34,774 nucleotides of DNA from Candidatus Scalindua japonica (GTDB lineage: Bacteria > Planctomycetota > Brocadiia > Brocadiales > Scalinduaceae): positions 1-34,774 of the forward strand of contig NZ_BAOS01000044.1 in assembly GCF_002443295.1 (NCBI RefSeq), in the 5' to 3' direction. The translations under genes were made by a program, and so were the position numbers. Under the pieces are notes generated by a model that did not search any database, was not told the origin of the DNA, and worked only from the letters and a program-made list of their open reading frames with translations. Every line of letters starts with the position of its first letter. Within the stretch, counting starts at the first letter, position 1. Below are positions 23,058 to 31,387 of this stretch, piece by piece.

Positions 23058-24137
23058 ATGAAAGAAATATTAGTTGATCTCGGTAAGGACAGCTACAATA
23101 TAATCGTTGATAAGGGTATCCTCGATCAGGTTGGTACACTTATATCAAAAGTAATCAGTCCACGGAAAGCTATTGTTGTAACGGACAATATTGTAGAGCC
23201 GCTTTACGGAAAAATTGTTCTCGATAGCCTATCTGAATGTAAATTTGATGTCAAGCTGGTTTCATTGGCTCTTGGGGAAGAACAGAAGACTCTGGCAAAG
23301 GCGGAGGAGTTGTACGAACATCTGTTTGACCATGAGATGGACAGGAAATCACTCATAGTCGCGTTAGGAGGCGGAGTACTGGGTGATCTGGCCGGTTTTG
23401 TTGCCGCGACGTTTATGAGGGGCATTCCATTTGTCCAGGTGCCTACTACACTGCTGGCTCAGGTTGACAGCAGTGTTGGAGGCAAGGTCGCCGTAAACCA
23501 TCCGAGAGGAAAAAACATGATCGGCTGCTTTTATCAGCCCAAAGCTGTCATCATAGATACTGAGACCCTCCGTACACTGCCAAAGGCAGAAATTACTGCA
23601 GGTATGGTTGAGGTAATGAAATATGGAATGATTAAAGATGCAACTTTTTTTGAATACATAGATAAGCATCTTTCGCAAATTCTGAATCTTGATTCCGATG
23701 CTTTAGAGGAAATTGTATACAATTCGTGCAAAACCAAGGCACAGGTTGTCGAGCTTGATGAGACGGAACAGGGAATCAGGGCTATTTTAAATTACGGTCA
23801 TACAATCGGGCATGCATTGGAGGCCCTGACATCATACAAGAAATATAGACATGGGGATGCTGTCGCCATGGGTATGATATATGTGAGCAAGATAGCCATA
23901 GAAATGGGTCTTGCGGATGAGACTGTATTAAAAAGGCAGGTGTCGCTGTTCTCGAAATTAGGATTAAGCTTGAAAGATACTGAATTGGACCCTCATGATA
24001 TTGTAAGGAAACTATATCAGGACAAAAAGACGATTGCCGGAAAACTGAGATTTGTTCTTCCTACCAGAATTGGAAATGTCATAATTGATGATAGTGTAAC
24101 TGAACAGACTATTCTGAATGCTCTTATATCTGATTAA
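23058..24137 (+). CDS. aroB: 3-dehydroquinate synthase
   Basis: This 359-residue shikimate-pathway enzyme converts DAHP to 3-dehydroquinate with NAD+ and a divalent metal. The NAD-binding GGGVLGDLAGFVA motif lies at about residues 103-115, followed by VPTTLLAQVDSSVGGK, the HPRGKNMIG loop and the metal-binding NYGHTIGHALE with its histidines; HGDAVAMGM comes soon after. The length and motif order are typical. It is transcribed alone, divergent from folC. The start is fixed by the conserved N-terminal strand rather than by a ribosome binding site. Confidence 0.96.
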   Translation: MKEILVDLGKDSYNIIVDKGILDQVGTLISKVISPRKAIVVTDNIVEPLYGKIVLDSLSECKFDVKLVSLALGEEQKTLAKAEELYEHLFDHEMDRKSLIVALGGGVLGDLAGFVAATFMRGIPFVQVPTTLLAQVDSSVGGKVAVNHPRGKNMIGCFYQPKAVIIDTETLRTLPKAEITAGMVEVMKYGMIKDATFFEYIDKHLSQILNLDSDALEEIVYNSCKTKAQVVELDETEQGIRAILNYGHTIGHALEALTSYKKYRHGDAVAMGMIYVSKIAIEMGLADETVLKRQVSLFSKLGLSLKDTELDPHDIVRKLYQDKKTIAGKLRFVLPTRIGNVIIDDSVTEQTILNALISD

Positions 24138-24451
24138 CGAAATGCGGTATGGTGTTGCGCATATGCTGAGCGGATTAATCAAGTCTTTGTAAATAATTGA
24201 ATCAGCTCCCTACTGGCGGACTCGTAATATATTGACGTAGGCCACGTTTTCCAAACGAACCCTAAGTAGTTTATACAAAATTGCATCTCATTGCAATATG
24301 TGCAGTTAAAATGAAAATTCCTATTTAAACTAATGATAGCTTAAACTTTGAACTCCGAACTATAGCGTTAATCTTCCGGGATTGATGATTTATCACAAAA
24401 TCAATGGCTAATTTAAGATTAGGCATTAGCGAGTGGAATAAGGTATTAATC
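24138..24451. other. Intergenic region before dprA
   Basis: No gene is seen. A short hairpin ATTGCA-tctcat-TGCAAT lies near 24281-24298. The region presumably carries the dprA promoter, but no clear boxes can be called. Confidence 0.4.
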
Positions 24452-25552
24452 ATGGATCATTTTGAAGGTCTCCTTCGATTAAATATGATAAGCGGTATAG
24501 GTACGATAACCTACCGCCGGCTTATAGAGCATCTTGGCTCAGTCAAGTCAATATTGGATTGTCCAAAAAGCAGATTGGAAAAAATCCCCGGTATAGGGCC
24601 AAAAATAGCTGCAAAGATTGTAACCGGTTCAAAGGAGGCTGATATTGATAAAGAGATTAAACTGGCAGAAAAGAATAATGTAAAGATAGTCCCTTTCTCA
24701 AGCGATCAATTCCCTCAAAACCTCAAACAGATCTATGACCCGCCTATTCTGCTTTATATAAAAGGAGATATAAAAAAGAGTGATACGCTTGCCATTGCTG
24801 TGGTTGGTGCTCGCAGGTGCAGTTATTATGGACGAACACAGGCGGAAAGGTTTGCGCGGCAGTTGGCACAGGTTGGATTTTGTGTTGTAAGTGGAATGGC
24901 AAGAGGTGTCGATACTAACGCTCATATAGGGGCAATTAAGGGAAATGGCAGGACGATAGCTGTGCTGGGTAGTGGTCTTGGAGTAATTTACCCAAGTGAA
25001 AATAAAGATCTTTCCGAAAAAATAGCATCTCATGGCGCGGTGATTTCGGAATTACCAATGAGCACACCACCCAATAATCGTAATTTTCCTCCACGAAACA
25101 GGATAATCAGTGGATTGTCACTTGGAGTTCTGGTGGTAGAATCTACACTCAGGAGCGGATCATCCATTACGGCAAAATGGGCGCTTGAGCATGGAAAAGA
25201 GGTTTTCGCGGTTCCTGGTAATATAGATAGCAATTACAGCAGGGGTACCAATAAGCTTATCAAAGATGGTGCTAAGCTTGTTGAGGACATAAGTGACATT
25301 GTAGAGGAGCTGGGTCCGCTTGCAGAGTCTATACACATAAAGGACAGTGAAAAAGTTGTGGACATTAGAAGCCTTACACTGAATTCACAGGAAAACAAGG
25401 TCTTTTCACTCCTTTCAAGCACACCAGTAGCTATAGACGACATTACTAATAAATCTGGTTTACAGTCATCAAACGTAGCAAGTATATTAATGATATTGGA
25501 AGTGAAGAAGCTGGTAAAGCAGCTTTCGGGTAAAAGGTTTGTGAAAGCTTAG
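24452..25552 (+). CDS. dprA: DNA processing protein DprA
   Basis: This 366-residue DprA/Smf protein binds incoming single-stranded DNA and loads RecA during natural transformation. The N-terminus has a helix-hairpin-helix (about 10-60, with IPGIGPKIAAKIV). The Rossmann-like core carries VVGARRCSYYG, VVSGMARGVDTNAH, IAVLGSGLGVIYPSEN, FPPRNRIISGLS and SGSSITAKWALEHGKEVFAVPG. A C-terminal winged-helix domain is visible (about 305-366). ATG 24452 is preferred over 24404 because AAGG lies eight bases upstream and the family normally begins close to the first helix; the longer frame would give 382 residues. Whether the organism is transformable is not shown; dprA is also kept by many that are not. 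Confidence 0.94.
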   Translation: MDHFEGLLRLNMISGIGTITYRRLIEHLGSVKSILDCPKSRLEKIPGIGPKIAAKIVTGSKEADIDKEIKLAEKNNVKIVPFSSDQFPQNLKQIYDPPILLYIKGDIKKSDTLAIAVVGARRCSYYGRTQAERFARQLAQVGFCVVSGMARGVDTNAHIGAIKGNGRTIAVLGSGLGVIYPSENKDLSEKIASHGAVISELPMSTPPNNRNFPPRNRIISGLSLGVLVVESTLRSGSSITAKWALEHGKEVFAVPGNIDSNYSRGTNKLIKDGAKLVEDISDIVEELGPLAESIHIKDSEKVVDIRSLTLNSQENKVFSLLSSTPVAIDDITNKSGLQSSNVASILMILEVKKLVKQLSGKRFVKA

Positions 25553-25618
25553 CCAGGGGATGTTTTTGACGGGGCTTGCAGGATTAACAGGGATGAATGT
25601 AAGAAAAAATGGCAAACC

Positions 25619-25679
25619 TGTCATTCTCGTTTCCGCCCGGATGAATACATCTTCGCTGGTTCAATCTTTCAGATTGAAC
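25619..25679. repeat. Partial TGTCATT repeat and hairpin
   Basis: TGTCATTCTCG at 25619 matches the start of the element at 21401. It is followed by the perfect hairpin GTTCAATC-tttca-GATTGAAC (25659-25679). The hairpin lies 14 bp beyond the stop of the convergent phosphoesterase gene and could end that transcript, although no T tract follows on the minus strand. Confidence 0.5.
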
Positions 25680-25692
25680 TAAACATTATAGC

Positions 25693-26412
25693 CTATACAC
25701 CTCTTGCAAGCCTCTCAGCAAGGAACAATGGCAAATTGGCTTTCTTAATTTTTTCCATTGTTTTTTGATAGTCGTATTCTAACCTGATTATCTCAATATT
25801 CCAGTCCTTATCATCGAATATAGCGAATGACAGTAGTGGAGAGCCATCACGTGGTTGCCCAACACTTCCGACGTTGACTATAGTTTTATCATCTTTTGAC
25901 AATGTTGCTTTTTTGCTGTTCCTCTGTAGTTGACGATAAGAATATATCCCAGGCCTGTGTGAATGCCCGACAAAGCATAGAGCGTGATTCATCTCGATCA
26001 GGCTTGAATACGCTTTGCGGGCATTGGAAATATATCTCCATAGCATTGGCTGGTCGGGTGTTGCGTGTGAATATAATATATCGTTTTCCTCTATCTGAAA
26101 GGGTAACTTAGTAGTTGCCTTTTTTATCTCTTTGTCTAGAACACCTCTTGTCCATCTGATTGCTTCTAGTGCGTACTCTGTTATCTGGTAATCGTAATTT
26201 GTGTTCAAGACAGAATCTTCGTGATTACCAAGGCATATTTGGTCTGTGAGTGATTCAACTATTTTGAAACACTCAGCCGGGTTTGGGCCATAACCAACAG
26301 TATCACCGAGGCAGACAAAACGTTTATCTCCCTCAAGCTTGCCAGTATATTCCAATACCTTATTCAGCGCTTCCAGATTCCCGTGAATGTCTGAGATAAC
26401 AATTACTTTCAT
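25693..26412 (-). CDS. YfcE-like metallophosphoesterase
   Basis: This 239-residue enzyme of the calcineurin-like phosphoesterase superfamily hydrolyses phosphodiesters or phosphomonoesters with two metal ions. The metal ligands are visible in order: SDIHGNLEAL (about 7-16), GDTVGYGP, GNHE, a SHATP stretch and GHSHRPG. The closest group is the diadenosine-tetraphosphatase-like or YfcE-type proteins; the natural substrate cannot be told. ATG 26412 is chosen because the family starts a few residues before SDIHGN; a TTG at 26421 is the only upstream option. A strong inverted repeat lies directly upstream (26436-26483). Confidence 0.9.
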   Translation of the reverse strand: MKVIVISDIHGNLEALNKVLEYTGKLEGDKRFVCLGDTVGYGPNPAECFKIVESLTDQICLGNHEDSVLNTNYDYQITEYALEAIRWTRGVLDKEIKKATTKLPFQIEENDILYSHATPDQPMLWRYISNARKAYSSLIEMNHALCFVGHSHRPGIYSYRQLQRNSKKATLSKDDKTIVNVGSVGQPRDGSPLLSFAIFDDKDWNIEIIRLEYDYQKTMEKIKKANLPLFLAERLARGV

Positions 26413-26435
26413 CGTATACAAAATTGGAAACCCTG

Positions 26436-26483
26436 CCTCTCTTCCAAGAGGGCTCCAGAATTGGAATCCTCTCGGAAGAGAGG
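26436..26483. repeat. 16-bp inverted repeat upstream of the phosphoesterase
   Basis: CCTCTCTTCCAAGAGG (26436-26451) pairs with CCTCTCGGAAGAGAGG (26468-26483) at 15 of 16 positions, with a 16-nt loop that can itself pair partly (CCAGAATTGG). It is too long for a simple operator and has no T tract. A dispersed repeat or the leader hairpin of the minus-strand gene are the options. Confidence 0.6.
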
Positions 26484-26679
26484 TTTACCGTTATATTTTC
26501 GAACAATGTCTGCACGAAGGACATTAAATGTTCTGGCTCCATAATTTTATTAATAGATACTAATTGCTTTTGGTTGAAAACACAAAGAATAAAAGTAAAA
26601 AAAAGTAGAAAAAAAACTTTTATCGTGTTATGTATGATTAAAAGAAAAATTTATTTTCTTACAGTTTTTGTAATCATTT

Positions 26680-28134
26680 ATGGAGCATAATATTTATAAT
26701 AGCGGGATTCAACCCGAGGTATTTAAGGAGTTGTGTGATACAATTGGCAGGGAGAATATCGTTGGTAGTATCAAGGGGGGTGAATGTTACTTTTTTGATA
26801 CGACAAAGGAAAATTCAACACACGGCCTGGTAGCGAGACCTCATTCGACAAAGCAAGTATCAAATATCGTTTCAATAGCAGAGAAATATAACATTCCGGT
26901 TTTTATACGGGGGGGTGGGGCAGGAATGTCAAAACGATCTGTTTACATTGAAGACGGAATATCGTTGGATCTGAAAAACATGAATTGCATAGAGGATCTT
27001 AATGCAAGAGATCTTACAGTGACCGTGGAGCCGGGTGTTGTTGCAAAAGATTTGCAGAATGAGGCTGCAAAATTTAGCCTTTTTTATCCTTATTGGTCAG
27101 GCAGTAATGTATTCTCTACTATTGGTGAAAGTGTGGCAGAGTGTACAGGAGGTATGGCAGGTATGAAACATGGAGTAACAAGAGACTATGTTCTTGCACT
27201 GGAGATTGTTCTCCCTGATGGTTCTATCATAAACACTGGTCGCAAAACACTCAAGAGTGTTGCAGGGTATGATTTAACCAGGTTTTTTGTCGGTTCTGAA
27301 GGGACTCTTGGCGTTTTGACAAAAATAACATTAAAACTATTACCAATGCCGGAAAAGAGATGCACAATTATGTCATATTTTAAAGATATCGATAGCGCAC
27401 TGAATGTGACAGATTCTATCTTAATAAAAAATCACCTACATCCCTGTTCATTAGGGTTTGCTGATAAAGCGGCTATTGCTGCTGCCAGAGATTCTATAGA
27501 AGGAATATCGGAAGAAGCTGAAGCAATGTTGTTTATTGATATAGATGGAAATGAGAAAAATGTAGTTAATGATGTTTCCGTGATAGATTCTATTTGCAGG
27601 GAGAACAGTACATTAAAGACTTCTGTAACGAATACAGATGAAGAACGAAATACTTTATGGAATATCAGCAATTCTGTCTCACCGTTTCTCTTTAATGCTG
27701 TGTCCTGTGGTTTTGAAGAAGATTTCACTGTTCCAGGAAGTAGGGTTAGAGAGGTACTGAAAAAGGTGTATGAACTCAGCAGGGTACATTCATTACAAGT
27801 AGCGTTATTTGGAAATATTGGAGAGGGTCATATCCATCTCAGTTTATATGGTAACGGGGAAGAAGGAGATGCGTCTGCTAATAATCTTTTGTCTGAAATA
27901 TTGAAAGGAGTAGTGCGCATTGGAGGAAACATCGTAACAGAACTTGCCCCCCATGAGATTGAAATAATGAAAGACATGAAGAATATGTTTGACCCGAAAG
28001 GAATTATGAATCCGGGAAAATTGTTGATTAGAGATGGTTTCCTTTCGAAAAAAAGGAATATATCCTTGTTTTCAAAAGACTTCCGAAACTGGAACCCTCA
28101 CAAAAGTGAGGAGATTACAAATATACAAAAATAA
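26680..28134 (+). CDS. GlcD-like FAD-fold protein lacking the family's key motifs
   Basis: This 484-residue protein is a clear paralogue of the next gene (FAD-binding PCMH domain about 50-225, FAD-oxidase C-terminal domain about 230-460). Three conserved sites are changed. The FAD pyrophosphate loop GAGSGLTGGA reads GGGAGMSKRSV. FGHIGDGNIH, with metal or substrate histidines, reads FGNIGEGHIH. The GEHGIG-x-KK segment is deleted: GGNIVTE runs straight into LAPHEIEIMK, 14 residues short. Catalysis is doubtful; a structural role like that of GlcE beside GlcD is inferred. The C-terminal tail after the IMNPGKLLIR end has about 35 extra residues, partly coded by a palindromic repeat. The next gene starts 13 bp later, so they form an operon. 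No ribosome binding site is evident at 26680. Confidence 0.85.
   Translation: MEHNIYNSGIQPEVFKELCDTIGRENIVGSIKGGECYFFDTTKENSTHGLVARPHSTKQVSNIVSIAEKYNIPVFIRGGGAGMSKRSVYIEDGISLDLKNMNCIEDLNARDLTVTVEPGVVAKDLQNEAAKFSLFYPYWSGSNVFSTIGESVAECTGGMAGMKHGVTRDYVLALEIVLPDGSIINTGRKTLKSVAGYDLTRFFVGSEGTLGVLTKITLKLLPMPEKRCTIMSYFKDIDSALNVTDSILIKNHLHPCSLGFADKAAIAAARDSIEGISEEAEAMLFIDIDGNEKNVVNDVSVIDSICRENSTLKTSVTNTDEERNTLWNISNSVSPFLFNAVSCGFEEDFTVPGSRVREVLKKVYELSRVHSLQVALFGNIGEGHIHLSLYGNGEEGDASANNLLSEILKGVVRIGGNIVTELAPHEIEIMKDMKNMFDPKGIMNPGKLLIRDGFLSKKRNISLFSKDFRNWNPHKSEEITNIQK
28089..28112. repeat. CCTCAC...GTGAGG hairpin inside the end of a coding region
   Basis: AACTGGA-ac-CCTCAC-aaaa-GTGAGGA recurs from upstream of 13163 (AACTGGA-gt-CCTCAC-gata-GTGAGGA). 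Here it lies in frame within the last codons of the GlcD-like paralogue, encoding NWNPHKSEE, so the repeat has become protein-coding. Confidence 0.7.
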
Positions 28135-28147
28135 AACAGGTAAATTA

Positions 28148-29557
28148 ATGAAACTTTTTAAAAAAACTGAAAAAGAGATCAATAAATATCAGAAAGCGTT
28201 TGATGAACTGCTTATGGTTCTGGGTAAAGAAAGGGTGCTTTCGGCTATTGAGGACCGGATTTGTTACTCTTTTGATGCTACAAAGCAGAAGGCACTACCT
28301 GATATAGTAGTAAGGCCCGGAAGCACAACTGATGTTTCAAATACACTAAGAATTGCAAATAAATATGAAGTCCCAATATATGCCAGAGGCGCCGGTTCCG
28401 GCCTTACCGGTGGGGCAGTGCCACTTATGGGTGGAATTGTTTTTGATCTGAAAAATATGGACAAAATAATTGAAATCCGTCCTGATGATTTTACCGCAAC
28501 GGTTGAACCAGGTGTAGTTACAAAGCAGTTACAGGATGAAGTTGCGAAGTTCGACCTGTTTTATCCACCAGATCCTTCAAGCGCCGCATTTTCAACTATT
28601 GGAGGCAATGTCGCGGAATGTGCAGGGGGGATAACCGGGTTGAAATATGGAGTTACGCGTGATTATATACTTGCTCTGGAGATAGTTCTTCCTGATGGAT
28701 CTGTAATTAAAACTGGGGGGAGAAAGCTAAGGGGTGTTGTCGGATATGATTTGACGAGGCTTTTCACAGGTTCAGAGGGTACGTTGGGAATCTTTACTAA
28801 AATAACGGTAAAACTTATTCCAAAACCGGAGAAGATTCGAACACTTGCTGCTTATTTCCGTGATAGAGATGATGCCATTGATGCTGCTGATCAGATTATA
28901 GATAATAATATACTTCCGCGTACGTTGGAATTTCTGGACTATATGACCATAAACGCGGTACGGAGTTATAGTGGAACAGATATTGATGAAGATGTAAAAG
29001 CGCTACTGTTAGTAGATATTGATGGTACTGATGAGAGTATCAGCTATGAGATGCCAATTATTGAGAATGCGTGTAAGGGAAGCGGGGCATTTAAAACTAA
29101 AATTTCTGAAACAGGAAAGGAGAGAGATGCTATCTGGGCTGACAGACGTTCAATTTCTCCCGCATTATACAACATTGCTCCTCATAAAATAAATGAAGAT
29201 ATATGTGTTCCCAGAAGCAAGATAAAGGAGGCATTGCAGAGGATTGACCGGATTAATGACCAACAGACAATCTATATCGCAAATTTTGGACACATAGGAG
29301 ACGGTAATATACACGTAAATATAATGTATAATAATGACCCTGGCCAGGAGGAGCTTGCAGAGAGGATTGTAAACAGAGTTATGAAGGAAGTTGTTGCGTT
29401 GGGGGGTTCTATCTCAGGTGAACACGGTATAGGAAATAAGAAATCTCAATTCATGGAGTTTGAGATTCCTCCACGGGAATATGATATTATGAAGAGATTT
29501 AAAAATTATTTTGATCCTAAAGGGATTATGAATCCCGGTAAGATGTTTATTAGATAA
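28148..29557 (+). CDS. glcD: FAD-linked oxidase, GlcD type (glycolate/lactate dehydrogenase subunit)
   Basis: This 469-residue flavoprotein is expected to oxidise a 2-hydroxyacid such as glycolate or D-lactate. The PCMH-type FAD domain contains VVRPGSTTDVS and RGAGSGLTGGAVP (about 80-95), then FSTIGGNVAECAGG, GVTRDYILALEIVLPDG and GSEGTLGIFTKITVKL. The C-terminal domain has FGHIGDGNIHVN, with the conserved histidines, and SGEHGIGNKK near residue 430. The end DPKGIMNPGKMF is the family signature. ATG 28148 is chosen because it follows AGG at 28138-28140 and gives the family's usual N-terminus; a frame open from 28034 overlaps the previous gene. An Fe-S partner follows, so electrons would pass to the membrane quinone pool. 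The substrate is not determinable. Confidence 0.92.
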   Translation: MKLFKKTEKEINKYQKAFDELLMVLGKERVLSAIEDRICYSFDATKQKALPDIVVRPGSTTDVSNTLRIANKYEVPIYARGAGSGLTGGAVPLMGGIVFDLKNMDKIIEIRPDDFTATVEPGVVTKQLQDEVAKFDLFYPPDPSSAAFSTIGGNVAECAGGITGLKYGVTRDYILALEIVLPDGSVIKTGGRKLRGVVGYDLTRLFTGSEGTLGIFTKITVKLIPKPEKIRTLAAYFRDRDDAIDAADQIIDNNILPRTLEFLDYMTINAVRSYSGTDIDEDVKALLLVDIDGTDESISYEMPIIENACKGSGAFKTKISETGKERDAIWADRRSISPALYNIAPHKINEDICVPRSKIKEALQRIDRINDQQTIYIANFGHIGDGNIHVNIMYNNDPGQEELAERIVNRVMKEVVALGGSISGEHGIGNKKSQFMEFEIPPREYDIMKRFKNYFDPKGIMNPGKMFIR

Positions 29558-29594
29558 TGCGGCATAGGAGGAATCAAAGTGTCTATAATGCCTA

Positions 29595-29659
29595 AAGTTT
29601 GAAGTGAGGCAAAGTTGGGAAAAAAACTTTTGTTTTTTTACTTTAGACACTTCAAACTT
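29595..29659. repeat. Hairpin repeat (AAGTTTGAAGTG type)
   Basis: AAGTTTGAAGTG (29595-29606) is perfectly complementary to CACTTCAAACTT (29648-29659). The loop contains A and T runs and an inner AAAGT/ACTTT pairing. It shares GTTTGAAGTGAG and the CTAAAGT segment with the element at 18256-18360. It fills the gap between the FAD and Fe-S subunit genes and ends 12 bp before the next start codon. Confidence 0.7.
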
Positions 29660-29671
29660 AGTTGAACAACA

Positions 29672-30916
29672 ATGACTACTGATTGGAAAACAGAAGTAAA
29701 TAAATGTTCGAAATGTGGTAAATGTCAAACCGTCTGTCCTGTTTTTCTGGAAACCGGTGACGAGTCGACAGTTGCGCGTGGACGAATCAGCCTGGCGGAA
29801 GCGTTGCGGGATAAACAGATAGTGTACACTGATAAACTGCGTGATTATGTATATACGTGTAAAAAGTGTATGAGGTGCAGGACAGTTTGTCCATCAGATG
29901 TGGATTATGAGGTAATTATTTCTGCCCTGCTTCGTGGAGTGGCTGATGAGATGGGCATCCCACTATTACCGAAGATAGTCTTTCGGTATATATTGCCAAG
30001 AAGGATACTATTTGATCTCATGCTCAAAATAGGCTCTAAAATCCAGAGGTTCATACCTGGGAAAAGAAGGGGGCAGATGCGCCACCTTCCACTCATGTTT
30101 ATGGGTAAAAGGTGGATACCTGTTTTAGCGAAAAAGACAGCATTGAAAAAACTACGTACAACAAGGAAATTGAAAAATCCAAAAATGCGGGTAGGGCTGT
30201 TTACCGGATGTTTGATTAATTACATTTATGTGGATATAGCGGAATCCGTGGTAGACGTTCTTAACCGGATGAATATAGAGGTCGTTATACCACAAGGCCA
30301 ATTGTGCTGTGGAACACCATCATCTACCATGGGAGATCATAAATCCACGAAAAAACTTGCAGAGGTAAATAAAGAAGTATTTGAATCTCAAAACCTCGAT
30401 GCGATAGTAAGTGCCTGTGCAACGTGTACCAAGAGTATTAAACTCGATTATCTGCGCACCCTTGGCCCATCATGGCAACAGATGTCTGATAGAATTTATG
30501 ATATTTCAGAGTTTATTGAGAAGTACTGTGGCGATGATTATAAAACAAAGCCGGTTGATGAAAAAGTGACCTATCATGATCCATGTCACCTTATGTGGGT
30601 ACGCGGTATCACTGATGAACCGAGAAATGTTTTAAAGAAATCTGCTGATTTTGTTGATATGGATATGGCAGGATCATGCTGTGGTGGTGGAGGAATTTTT
30701 ACCATAATACATTACGACCTTACCTTAAAGATGCTCGAAAGAAAAGTGAACTCTATAGAGAGGAGCGGGGCGGACACAGTTGCGACTAACTGCCCGGGTT
30801 GTATCATGCAGATAGCCGATGGATTTGCGGGTAAAGATTCTAAAATTAAGACTACCCACTCAATTCAAATACTTCAAAAGGCATTGGTAAACGGCAACAT
30901 TGATAAGAGCGTATAG
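29672..30916 (+). CDS. glcF: Fe-S subunit, GlcF/HdrD type
   Basis: This 414-residue electron-transfer subunit begins with two [4Fe-4S] motifs: C12-x2-C15-x2-C18-x3-CP and C63-x2-C66-x2-C69-x3-CP. A C-terminal half with two CCG domains follows. The first has LFTGCL, LCCGTPSS and CATC; the second has YHDPCHL, CCGGGGIF and NCPGC. This is the layout of GlcF, LldE-related and HdrD-type proteins, which take electrons from a flavin subunit and pass them to quinone or another carrier. With the two FAD-fold genes upstream it forms a GlcD-GlcE-GlcF-like trio. No ribosome binding site is clear before 29672, and a repeat hairpin lies directly upstream. Confidence 0.9.
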   Translation: MTTDWKTEVNKCSKCGKCQTVCPVFLETGDESTVARGRISLAEALRDKQIVYTDKLRDYVYTCKKCMRCRTVCPSDVDYEVIISALLRGVADEMGIPLLPKIVFRYILPRRILFDLMLKIGSKIQRFIPGKRRGQMRHLPLMFMGKRWIPVLAKKTALKKLRTTRKLKNPKMRVGLFTGCLINYIYVDIAESVVDVLNRMNIEVVIPQGQLCCGTPSSTMGDHKSTKKLAEVNKEVFESQNLDAIVSACATCTKSIKLDYLRTLGPSWQQMSDRIYDISEFIEKYCGDDYKTKPVDEKVTYHDPCHLMWVRGITDEPRNVLKKSADFVDMDMAGSCCGGGGIFTIIHYDLTLKMLERKVNSIERSGADTVATNCPGCIMQIADGFAGKDSKIKTTHSIQILQKALVNGNIDKSV

Positions 30917-31387
30917 TGTTGCGGCAAAACAGTGCAGGTCAATTCCATTTGTATATTTAAGTATTTTAATCCGTAATTTCACAGGCATTTTCTTGTTGAA
31001 CTGACAAACTGTTTATAATATTATGCGGCTGACACAATGCAATAATGCATATTTTTTAGTACGCAAATAGCTGAATAGGCGAAGCCAAAAGAAGAAGAAG
31101 ATGAATTGGAGCAAGTTTAATAATAACCTGAGATGCTATGCTCTTCCGAAACCGAGTATCAAACATAATCTGTACACGCTGTCACATGTAAAGTGAGTTA
31201 AGTTGAAGAGCCGAATGTCGGAAATCGACAAGTTCGATTCTGTGAGGGGCGTTGGAATTTCTCATACATAGTTTTAATATTGTGACACTATGCAATCGAA
31301 AGAGTAGAGAAACAGGGAAAACAAAATAGACCTAATTGGAGGAGTCATACTATGCCTGCTCGACAAAATATCTGGTGGCAATTCAAT
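30917..31387. other. Intergenic region containing a group II intron relic
   Basis: There is no intact gene. The right part has a domain V-like hairpin (listed separately). Further left, 31080-31200 may be remaining intron sequence, but I cannot fold it into known domains. A good TATAAT box lies at 31014-31019, without a convincing -35. Confidence 0.4.
31208..31268 (+). mobile_element. Degenerate group II intron domains V and VI
   Basis: GAGCCGAATGTCG-GAAA-TCGACAAGTTCGATTC (31208-31240) has the form of group II intron domain V: a GAGCCG 5' strand, a GAAA tetraloop and a GUUC-type 3' strand. The following GTGAGGGGCGTT...TCTCATAC could be domain VI. One base differs from the canonical pairing, in that the C of the AGC triad faces A instead of G, which should disable splicing. 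No reverse transcriptase gene is present. It is a truncated relic. Confidence 0.5.

Noticed and set aside
26424-26690. 88-residue plus-strand frame before the GlcD paralogue
   Set aside because: It begins inside the 16-bp inverted repeat, is K/I-rich and has no motif or ribosome binding site.
31225-31245. tRNA T-arm-like GTTCGATTC
   Set aside because: No acceptor stem or anticodon arm surrounds it; it is the 3' strand of the intron domain V-like hairpin.
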